Assembly: GCA_017501625.1 (NCBI GenBank)
Contig: JAFVWO010000061.1
Span: forward strand, 1-53,787
Source of the DNA: Alistipes sp.
GTDB taxonomy: Bacteria > Bacteroidota > Bacteroidia > Bacteroidales > Rikenellaceae
DNA length: 53,787 nucleotides
Reading direction: 5' to 3'
Position numbers and translations under genes: made by a program
The notes under the pieces: model-generated
Told to the model about the DNA's origin: nothing
The model's input: only the letters and a program-made list of their open reading frames with translations
Databases searched by the model: none
Part shown: piece by piece, positions 17,292-23,542 of the stretch
How positions within the stretch are numbered: the first letter of the stretch is position 1
How the letters are laid out: each line of letters opens with the position of its first letter

Positions 17292-19055
17292 TTAGAATGT
17301 AAGGGTAAGGGCGAGGTTTACACCCGTATATGCGGGTTGGAAACGGCACGCACCTCCCGAGCATACATATCCTGCACGGTTGCGGCCATACGACAACTGA
17401 GCGCGGACATTCTTATGTGTGTAGGTTGCACCCACCTGATAATAGTGGAGAAGATCGTGCTTAAATTTAGGCTGGAAATTCTCATCATACATAGGATTAC
17501 CATCCTTATCGTGAAGCTGGAAGTAGTTGTCGTTGTCTGATACCGAGTCAACCATCTTCTCGCAGTTCCACATATCGCTAACGTAGAAACTAAACTTAGG
17601 CGCAAAATTATACTCAATTAAACCAGCAACCCAATCACCGGCAGTGTCATTGGCCGCAAGGTACTGAGCCTCAATACGCATAGAGTGCTTCTTGTTGAAC
17701 TTATAGGTTACATCACCCACGAAAATGTGTGCATCGCAGTAGTGAGCTATAGGCGTATCCTCATGGTTCATAGACTCATCTCTACGCTGATATGAGTAGA
17801 AAAGTGTGGTCTTAAGTTTTTTGCTCCACTGACGCTCAACATCGAAGTTGAATTCTACCCATGCATTACGTCCCTTAATCGTAGACATACCAGCCCAATC
17901 CTTGTGGTCAAGGGAGTTGAACATCGAGAAGTTAAGGTGGAAGTTCCAATACTTCATACGCTGCTTGCTATTACGAAGTGAGTAATATGCATCAAGCTGA
18001 CCACCAATCTCGCCACCTGTGAATGTTGCAGAGCCACTATAGGGGTTGAGGTTAGCGAGCATGTAGGTGTGCTGGCGGTTGAGAAGGGGAACATAGTTCA
18101 AAGCGTTGCCACCACCTGTACCTCCGGGTATGGGGAGCATCTCTATAGGCGTTCTCATATTCACCTGACGGCGGAAAGTTGCAGATACCGAGAAACGCTT
18201 GTAGCTATATCCCAAGTCTACGTTGATAACATTACCCTTATCACCATTGCGTGACTGATCGTATAAATCATTGTTAAGCTTTGCAGCATACTCACTACGG
18301 AATGTGAAACCTGCAGTCTCGAAGTTGATACGACCCGACACCATATTTAGGATGCCATCTTCGATATTCAAGTATTTGAGATTACTATCCTCAACGCCAT
18401 CCTGAAAACGACCTACGTAACTACCTTCAACAGATATCATGCCATTGTTCCAGCCCGCCATATCCGAGATTGAGAGGGCGAGGTCACCACCCCATACAAC
18501 ATTCTTCGAGCGAACATCGTAGAAACGAGGAAGACCAGCAAGGACCTTCACATTAACATAGTTGTTGAAGTTGTAGTAGGCGCGAGCACCTGCCAACGAG
18601 TTGTTGAAGGCCAAAGCTCTATCCTCGTACGTACGGAAGATAAGACCATTACCAAACTGATCATAAATATCGCCAAGGCGCACACCCCAATTCTGATCCT
18701 CCCATTGAACATACTTCGTCAAAAATGCAGTCAGTTTAGAGTCACGTCGTGAGAATTTATAGATATCGTAGCCATAAAGCGGAGGAAGGTAGCCATCTAG
18801 CTGAATGCCAGCAGAAAACCGACCAATATTGTAATCTACCTTAAGATAATCGTTAGAGCCGAAATTGCCCCTTTCGCGATCGCTAGGCTTGCTAATACCA
18901 TATCCCTCAAGCTTCTTGTCTGGGGTGTAGTACGTATTGTTACTCTCCAAGGCTATCGACACCTGACCCTCGCCGGCCTTAATCTGTGCTGCCGCCTCCT
19001 CGGCAACAAACATCGAGAATGCTACAATGCTGAGTGTGAGTATAAATTTCTTCAT
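17292..19055 (-). CDS. Outer-membrane beta-barrel protein, DUF6029-like
   Basis: 587 residues. A signal peptide of about 23 residues ends in AAAQ. The rest is beta-strand-rich with many aromatic residues ('YYTPDKKLEGYGISKPSDRE', 'YLKVDYNIGRFSAGIQLDGY', 'GVRLGDIYDQFGNGLIFRTY') and ends 'LALTLTF', which fits a large outer-membrane barrel. I associate this pattern with DUF6029, a Bacteroidota family without assigned function that I recall seeing beside Omp28-like genes; the name is from memory. It lies between the thioredoxin gene (75 nt upstream, across a hairpin) and the Omp28-like lipoprotein genes (26 nt downstream). Codon use is AT-richer than in the flanking housekeeping genes. Confidence 0.75.
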   Translation of the reverse strand: MKKFILTLSIVAFSMFVAEEAAAQIKAGEGQVSIALESNNTYYTPDKKLEGYGISKPSDRERGNFGSNDYLKVDYNIGRFSAGIQLDGYLPPLYGYDIYKFSRRDSKLTAFLTKYVQWEDQNWGVRLGDIYDQFGNGLIFRTYEDRALAFNNSLAGARAYYNFNNYVNVKVLAGLPRFYDVRSKNVVWGGDLALSISDMAGWNNGMISVEGSYVGRFQDGVEDSNLKYLNIEDGILNMVSGRINFETAGFTFRSEYAAKLNNDLYDQSRNGDKGNVINVDLGYSYKRFSVSATFRRQVNMRTPIEMLPIPGGTGGGNALNYVPLLNRQHTYMLANLNPYSGSATFTGGEIGGQLDAYYSLRNSKQRMKYWNFHLNFSMFNSLDHKDWAGMSTIKGRNAWVEFNFDVERQWSKKLKTTLFYSYQRRDESMNHEDTPIAHYCDAHIFVGDVTYKFNKKHSMRIEAQYLAANDTAGDWVAGLIEYNFAPKFSFYVSDMWNCEKMVDSVSDNDNYFQLHDKDGNPMYDENFQPKFKHDLLHYYQVGATYTHKNVRAQLSYGRNRAGYVCSGGACRFQPAYTGVNLALTLTF

Positions 19056-19083
19056 TCCGTAAAGTTTTTTCGATTAATGTTGA

Positions 19084-19122
19084 AAGCAGAGGTGGCAACA
19101 CTCGGCTGCCACACATCTGCTT
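19084..19122 (-). other. Intercistronic hairpin between thioredoxin and DUF6029-like genes
   Basis: AAGCAGA-gg-TGGCA pairs with TGCCA-caca-TCTGCTT around a 9-nt loop in the 75-nt gap. No U tract follows, so it looks like an mRNA processing or stability element rather than a full terminator. Confidence 0.45.
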
Positions 19123-19131
19123 GCATTACAA

Positions 19132-19614
19132 CTATTTCAACGCCTTAATCTTCTCGAAGAGCTCCTGCTCGCTACCGGGGGTGTAGCCCGAGTGTGAGTA
19201 AACAACATTACCCTTGCCATCAACAATGAAGGTGTGGGGCGTGAGGCTCACATTCATGGCGCGCTTGAAGTCCTGATTCTTGTCGTAGATACATGTGTAG
19301 TCGTCCCAACCCTGACCCTGAGTCATCGCACGTGCGCGGCTGAGAGTACGGGCATCATCAACAGATACGGCAACAACCTTCATATCTACCTCCTCCAACC
19401 AGTCGTAGAGGTTGTCGTTGATAGCGTTAAGCTCCATGATGCATGGCTTACACGTTGTCGACCAGAATGAGATAATCATAGGCGTACCATCAACGAGGTC
19501 ACGCGTAGAGATAACCTTACCCTCTTGGTTCTCAACCTTTACGTCGGGCATTGACTGTGCTGATGCGCTGAAGCCCACGAAGAGGGCAAGCATCAAAAAC
19601 ATAAGCTTTTTCAT
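19132..19614 (-). CDS. Secreted TlpA-like thioredoxin-fold protein
   Basis: 160 residues with a signal peptide (about 1-19, ending SASA). The thioredoxin fold carries 'SFWSTTCKPCIMEL' with active-site Cys55 and Cys58 (CKPC) and the cis-proline loop 'SLTPHTFIVDGKGNVVYSHSGY'. It is predicted periplasmic and acts in disulfide reduction or isomerisation. It is the first gene of the operon that continues with the DUF6029-like barrel and the two CxxC-bearing Omp28-like lipoproteins. Those are plausible redox clients, which is inference from gene order. A -7 box lies at 19717. Confidence 0.88.
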   Translation of the reverse strand: MKKLMFLMLALFVGFSASAQSMPDVKVENQEGKVISTRDLVDGTPMIISFWSTTCKPCIMELNAINDNLYDWLEEVDMKVVAVSVDDARTLSRARAMTQGQGWDDYTCIYDKNQDFKRAMNVSLTPHTFIVDGKGNVVYSHSGYTPGSEQELFEKIKALK

Positions 19615-19973
19615 ACTGCTATAAGAAGTTTTAAGTTAATAATATCCTCATCTACAACGGATTATCACACGTACTCCGATTATCGGCTCTGCCATCATCG
19701 CGGATGCACCCTCCGCCAAACTTAGCTTTGACCCCAACAAATAACGTCGTGACGCACCATAATCGGGTGCAAGATAGTGAATAAATCGCAAAAAACAGCA
19801 ACTTCACACAAAAATTTCAGCGAAATGACCGAATTAACGGGTGAAATGATTTACCACAGGCTTCCCCAAAGGGGAAGATAGCACGATACGGAGCGGGGAT
19901 GGCGTGGCCACCGTGAATTATAGAGATAGTGAGGCGAAATTGGGGTTTTCAAACACCAACAACTAATTATCAA
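19615..19973. other. Intergenic region between thioredoxin operon and radical SAM gene
   Basis: 359 nt without a credible gene. It holds a possible minus-strand -7 box (TAAGTTTG at 19717-19724) for the thioredoxin operon and a small perfect inverted repeat CTTCCCC-AAA-GGGGAAG (19861-19877). That repeat may terminate the radical SAM operon or be the remnant of a dispersed element. The remainder is low-information sequence. Confidence 0.5.
19717..19724 (-). promoter_or_regulatory. Possible -7 box for the thioredoxin/DUF6029/Omp28 operon
   Basis: Minus-strand TAAGTTTG is an exact TAnnTTTG match about 100 nt upstream of the first gene. No matching -33 TTTG at 19-21 bp was found, so support is limited. 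Confidence 0.3.
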
Positions 19974-21050
19974 CTACTTACGCAGCCTCTGATAGTGGCA
20001 TACAAGCAGGTTACCATCGTCGTCGTAGAGGTGCATGCCGTTACCCTCGCAGAATTGCCACATCTTGCACTCGGCACACTTGCCGCGCTTGGCCCACGCG
20101 CGATTACGAAACTTCTCGAAGCGGTTTTGCCACACATCCCAGAAGTTGTCGCGGTAGATGTTGCCCTGCGTGAAGTTGGCCCTCACGCTCGTACACCCTG
20201 AGATGTCGCCATTCACGCGGATGGAGGCTATGCCGACACCTGCATAGCACTCGAAGGGGTTGGTGCGCACACGCATCTCATAGCCCCCGAGGAAGCCCTC
20301 GCAGCCATACGATGCCTTGATGCGCCCCTCCTTGCGCGTCGTCTCGATAAACTGCATCAGCGCGGTGAACTCTTCGTCGTCGAGTTGCAGCGAGGGGTCG
20401 GAAGCAGCACGACCAACGGGAAAGATGGTGAAAAGTCGCCAGCGGCGCACGCCGAGCGAGTAAAGAAACTCCTTGAACTCGTGCAGTTTAGGCATAAGGG
20501 CGGGAGTCACGCACGTGACCACATCCGAGGCGAGCTCCTTGTCGTCCGAAATCATACGTACTGCCTCCACGGCACGTGCAAAGCTATCGCGATGTTGACG
20601 TATGTGGAAGTGCTCCTCCTCGAAGCCGTCGAGCGACACCGTTATGGAGTGTAGGCCCGAGCGTATGAGCGAGTCGAGCCTCGCGCGGGTGAGGGCAAGG
20701 CCATTTGTCACCATGCCCCACGGGTAACCACGACGATAGAGGTTGATGCCTATCTCCTCGAGGTCCTTGCGCACGAGCACCTCGCCACCCGAGAGGATGA
20801 CAAGCACCTTATTGGGGTTTACGTTGGGTGTTATCTCGTTGTCCAGCACGCGGAAGAACTCCTTCGCCGGCATATCCTTCATCGCGGGGTCCACGGTGCA
20901 GTCGCTACCACAATGGCGACACTTAAGGTTGCAGCGCAGCGTACACTCCCAGAAGAGGGTGTTGAGCACATGCTCCTCGCGACGTATCTGGCGCAGCTTC
21001 TTAAACAGTTTCAATGCTATCCACTGGCGTAGTCCTAATCGTTTTCCCAT
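19974..21050 (-). CDS. Radical SAM/SPASM enzyme of the rSAM-lipoprotein system
   Basis: 358 residues. The radical SAM cluster motif CxxxCxxC is CNLKCRHC at residues 40-47, and 'LSGGE' (87-90) is the SAM-binding GGE motif. 'MVTNG' and 'ITVSLDG' follow in the expected barrel positions. The C-terminus has a SPASM-like cysteine set: Cys268, 286, 325, 328, 334 and 351, enough for auxiliary Fe-S binding. SPASM enzymes typically modify ribosomally made polypeptides. It is the last gene of a tight operon after five paralogous lipoprotein genes (10 nt gap), which are the likely substrates. I place it in the Bacteroidota group TIGR04133 from memory. The reaction is not known to me. Confidence 0.85.
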   Translation of the reverse strand: MGKRLGLRQWIALKLFKKLRQIRREEHVLNTLFWECTLRCNLKCRHCGSDCTVDPAMKDMPAKEFFRVLDNEITPNVNPNKVLVILSGGEVLVRKDLEEIGINLYRRGYPWGMVTNGLALTRARLDSLIRSGLHSITVSLDGFEEEHFHIRQHRDSFARAVEAVRMISDDKELASDVVTCVTPALMPKLHEFKEFLYSLGVRRWRLFTIFPVGRAASDPSLQLDDEEFTALMQFIETTRKEGRIKASYGCEGFLGGYEMRVRTNPFECYAGVGIASIRVNGDISGCTSVRANFTQGNIYRDNFWDVWQNRFEKFRNRAWAKRGKCAECKMWQFCEGNGMHLYDDDGNLLVCHYQRLRK

Positions 21051-21060
21051 AGCTACTTAT

Positions 21061-21444
21061 CTACTCGGTTACTTGATCCTCGTTCTCTTCTACCTCCCCG
21101 TCTATGCGTGTGAGGGTTATGTCGCCAAGCTCGGCCACCGATTCGCCGAGCTCGATGGTCACGCTCTCGAAGGCCCCTCCGTTTGCCTCGCCATCGACAT
21201 CGTCGAGGTGTACTCTCGGCACGTTGCCGTAAACGTAGAAGCGGCCGTTTGTCGACGTATTCATCTCGTTGTTGCCGCCCATCGAGGCGCGGATTCCCTC
21301 AATGGGCTGACCCTCACTATCAACCACACGTCCCGATGCTGTGAACTCGGGATTGAATTCCGCCTCGGGGATGCCGTAGCACGCCACGCACGTGAGAGTC
21401 ATCCCAAAGAGTGCGAATAGTCGTGTTAATATCTTGCCAATCAT
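21061..21444 (-). CDS. rSAM-associated lipoprotein 1 (shortest, adjacent to enzyme)
   Basis: 127 residues. Lipoprotein signal with Cys22 ('TCVAC'). The body carries the motifs shared by all five paralogues: 'GRVVDSEGQPIEGI' and 'DDVDGEANGGAFESV', then 'LGDITLTRI'. It lacks the tryptophan/glycine segment before the last strand that the longer paralogues have, and it ends in an acidic tail. The compact beta-sandwich look of 'RVVDxxGxPIxGI ... NGRF' resembles carboxypeptidase-regulatory-like domains. It is 4 nt downstream of lipoprotein 2 and 10 nt upstream of the enzyme gene. Function unknown; a likely substrate by context. Confidence 0.78.
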   Translation of the reverse strand: MIGKILTRLFALFGMTLTCVACYGIPEAEFNPEFTASGRVVDSEGQPIEGIRASMGGNNEMNTSTNGRFYVYGNVPRVHLDDVDGEANGGAFESVTIELGESVAELGDITLTRIDGEVEENEDQVTE

Positions 21445-21448
21445 AGTG

Positions 21449-21901
21449 TTACTTATTTTCGTTCTTCAATGTCATTGTAACCTCGCCAAGCTCGGCCTTG
21501 AAGCCGCCCATGTACCAGTTACCTTCGCCCGACCCCACCTGCTGGACCTTGTCGGTGATATCGAGCTTGAGAGTCTCGAAGTCGCCATTCTCCGCACCAT
21601 CGGTGTCTACAAACTCCACCTCGTACTGCGCCCCGGGCCATACGTAGGCATCGACAATGTCTATGTTACCCTCACTGTCCGAGATATCGTCTTCGTAGCC
21701 CATGGGTACACCCTCGCAGTACACCCCGATACCCTTGATGGGTGCTCCGGCCTCATCTACAACACGTGCCGAGAGTTGGAATGTAACGTGCGGACAGCCA
21801 TATTCGGCAACCACATCATCATCATCAATCGGAGTATTATAGGAACACCCTGATGCGCCAAAGCCGAGTAGCGCCATTAAGAAATAAATCAGTCGTTTCA
21901 T
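21449..21901 (-). CDS. rSAM-associated lipoprotein 2
   Basis: 150 residues. Signal 'LLGFGASGC' with lipidation Cys19, then an acidic spacer, 'AEYGCPHVTFQLSARVVD', 'GAPIKGIGVY', 'VEFVDTDGAENGDFETL', 'LDITDKV' and 'NWYMGGFKAELGEVTMT'. One glycine of the usual NGG is absent (NGD). Two non-lipid cysteines sit in the body (Cys36 and the one after GVY). It belongs to the small lipoprotein family I recall as TIGR04134. It is 27 nt downstream of lipoprotein 3. Envelope localisation is expected; role unknown. Confidence 0.8.
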   Translation of the reverse strand: MKRLIYFLMALLGFGASGCSYNTPIDDDDVVAEYGCPHVTFQLSARVVDEAGAPIKGIGVYCEGVPMGYEDDISDSEGNIDIVDAYVWPGAQYEVEFVDTDGAENGDFETLKLDITDKVQQVGSGEGNWYMGGFKAELGEVTMTLKNENK

Positions 21902-21928
21902 AGTCGTAAATTATTAGTTGTTAGCGCA

Positions 21929-22387
21929 TTATTCTTTGCGTGTCATCGTCACGTCGCCAAGCCGTGCATCGTAGCCTCCCATGCACCACTCGTCGTTGCA
22001 CCCCTCCGACTCAGTGACCTTGTCGGTGATGTCGAGTTGCAGCGTTTGAAACTCCCCGCCATTAGCCGAGCCATCCGTATCGACAAACTCAACGACACAC
22101 TCCCTGTCGAACCATCGCCATGGCGTCTTTACGCTTATATTACCCTCGCTGTCAGCGCCATTGGCGTAATAATCGAGGGGCTCACCGTCGCTGTATACCT
22201 TGATGCCCTTGATGGGCGTGCCCTTCTGGTCGACAACACGTGCCGAGAGGTGAAACTCGATATATAGAGCACCATACATCGGCACCTCGTCACCACCCGG
22301 GTTGAAGGGTGAGCCCTCATCGCCATTGCACGACACTCCAAAGCCGAGTAATGCCATAACAAAGTATAACAGTCGTTTCATCTTCAT
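21929..22387 (-). CDS. rSAM-associated lipoprotein 3
   Basis: 152 residues from ATG 22387; a second ATG two codons in (MKRLLYF) fits the paralogues equally well. Signal ends 'GFGVSC'. Body motifs: 'MYGALYIEFHLSARVVD', 'GTPIKGIKVY', 'VEFVDTDGSANGGEFQTL', 'LDITDKV', 'EWCMGGYDARLGDVTMT'. It is closest to lipoprotein 2 in sequence. The cysteine in EWCMGG replaces the tyrosine of other copies. 18 nt downstream of lipoprotein 4. Confidence 0.8.
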   Translation of the reverse strand: MKMKRLLYFVMALLGFGVSCNGDEGSPFNPGGDEVPMYGALYIEFHLSARVVDQKGTPIKGIKVYSDGEPLDYYANGADSEGNISVKTPWRWFDRECVVEFVDTDGSANGGEFQTLQLDITDKVTESEGCNDEWCMGGYDARLGDVTMTRKE

Positions 22388-22405
22388 AAATATTTAGTAG
22401 TCAAC

Positions 22406-22813
22406 CTATTCAATTCTGCTCATTACCACATCGCCTAAAACCACTGAGCAGGAGCCGGCATAGCCCCACTCGTCGGGAGCTGTTGCAAGCAGTACACGGT
22501 CGCTTATATCTACTCTCACGCTCTCGAAGATGCCGCCATTATAGTCTCCATCGACATCCTCGAATATTACAATCCACTCGCGCCTCGGCTTTAGGTGCGC
22601 AAAGGCTCCTATCTCGCCCTTATAGTTGGAGTAACCCTCACGGCCGAGGAACGACCCACCCTCGGGGTAGGCGTAGATGCCCTGTATGGGGTTGCCCTCA
22701 GTATCCACCACGTGTGCCACGATGGTAAGCACATAGTAGGGCTCAGCCTCCTTTTCGCAACTTGTTGATATCAAAGCTAAAGCTATCAACCACAAAGATA
22801 TACATTTTTTCAT
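22406..22813 (-). CDS. rSAM-associated lipoprotein 4 (most diverged)
   Basis: 135 residues. Signal peptide ends 'ISTSC', lipidation at Cys19, then 'EKEAEPYYVLTIVAHVVDTEGNPIQGIYAY'. Conserved segments 'FEDVDGDYNGGIFESV', 'VDISDRV' and 'VVLGDVVMSRIE' are present. The signal peptide and the region after the lipid cysteine differ from copies 2, 3 and 5, which share an LLGFG signal. Its start lies 1 nt past the stop of lipoprotein 5, indicating translational coupling. Confidence 0.78.
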   Translation of the reverse strand: MKKCISLWLIALALISTSCEKEAEPYYVLTIVAHVVDTEGNPIQGIYAYPEGGSFLGREGYSNYKGEIGAFAHLKPRREWIVIFEDVDGDYNGGIFESVRVDISDRVLLATAPDEWGYAGSCSVVLGDVVMSRIE

Positions 22814-22814
22814 A

Positions 22815-23243
22815 TTATTCCGCTTCGATGACCTCTTTTTTCTTTAGTACCACATCGCCCATGTGGGCTACGTAGCCTCCACTATACCAGTTATCATCGC
22901 CCGCCTCCGTCTGCTGGGCGTTTGTTCTTAGGGTGAGTGTCTCGAACTCACCGCCATTCAGAGGGCCATCTATATCCTCAAATACGACCTCATACTGCGC
23001 CCCTGGCCATATCGTGCCATAGGCATCGACATTTCCAAGATAGTCCGACACGCCTGTGTCGTAATCAAAAGACTCCCCCTTGCTCGTGCGCACATGTATG
23101 CCCTGAATTGGTGCTCCCTGCTCATCAATGACACGCGCCATGAGACGGAAATGCACATGGGGAGAGCCATATTCGGCACGTATATCGCAACTCTGAAATC
23201 CAAAGCCCAAGAGGGTCATCATAATATATAACAATCGTTTCAT
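22815..23243 (-). CDS. rSAM-associated lipoprotein 5 (promoter-proximal)
   Basis: 142 residues from the ATG at 23243. An in-frame upstream ATG at 23279 overlaps the -7 box at 23277-23284 and would place basic residues ahead of the signal peptide, so it is rejected. Signal 'LLGFGFQSC', then 'DIRAEYGSPHVHFRLMARVID', 'GAPIQGIHV', 'VVFEDIDGPLNGGEFETL', 'NWYSGGYVAHMGDVVLKK'. First gene of the operon behind a strong consensus promoter. Shares the family pattern; function unknown. Confidence 0.8.
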   Translation of the reverse strand: MKRLLYIMMTLLGFGFQSCDIRAEYGSPHVHFRLMARVIDEQGAPIQGIHVRTSKGESFDYDTGVSDYLGNVDAYGTIWPGAQYEVVFEDIDGPLNGGEFETLTLRTNAQQTEAGDDNWYSGGYVAHMGDVVLKKKEVIEAE

Positions 23244-23276
23244 CACATCTATGTGTTTATGGGTGTCTTCTTTTTG

Positions 23277-23309
23277 CAAAATTACAACATAGTAGAGTGT
23301 AATACCAAA
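23277..23309 (-). promoter_or_regulatory. Sigma-A promoter of the rSAM-lipoprotein operon
   Basis: On the minus strand: -33 TTTG (23306-23309), 21-bp spacer, -7 TAATTTTG (23277-23284). Both boxes match the consensus exactly. It fixes the start of lipoprotein 5 at 23243. Confidence 0.7.
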
Positions 23310-23511
23310 TTTTCGAGACTCGAATTTTTCAGCGACGCCATATCAATCCATCTGATTATCAGCAAATTACAAAGCGTATTTTTGCTAATTTTTCAACATG
23401 TTGATTTTCAACACATTACAACAATGCTCTTTCGTCAAGCATTAACACACTGAAAATCAAGAGCATAATCCTTAATATGATTTAAGTGGTGGATATTTTG
23501 CAAAAAAGCGT

Positions 23512-23519
23512 TAACTTTG
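23512..23519 (+). promoter_or_regulatory. -7 box for ispG, fixing its start
   Basis: TAACTTTG is an exact TAnnTTTG match. Transcription would begin near 23526, downstream of the earliest in-frame start codon (23486), so translation must start at the ATG at 23543. The -33 region is weak. Confidence 0.55.
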
Positions 23520-23542
23520 CATTACTTAAAAACAAAGTATCT

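Larger units (their letters stand above)
23244..23542. other. Divergent regulatory region between lipoprotein operon and ispG
   Basis: 299 nt. It holds two outward promoters (23277-23309 minus, 23512-23519 plus). Between them is a structured AT-rich block: palindrome TCAACATGTTGA (23393-23404), and a 10-bp inverted repeat TTGATTTTCA (23401-23410) / TGAAAATCAA (23451-23460) enclosing a second one, AATGCT/AGCATT (23424-23442). These could be an operator for the lipoprotein operon. No gene is seen. Confidence 0.55.

Noticed and set aside
19861..19877. Short inverted repeat CTTCCCC-AAA-GGGGAAG as an insertion-sequence end
   Set aside because: No partner repeat or transposase nearby. It may only be a small terminator, so it is described in the intergenic note and not called as an element.
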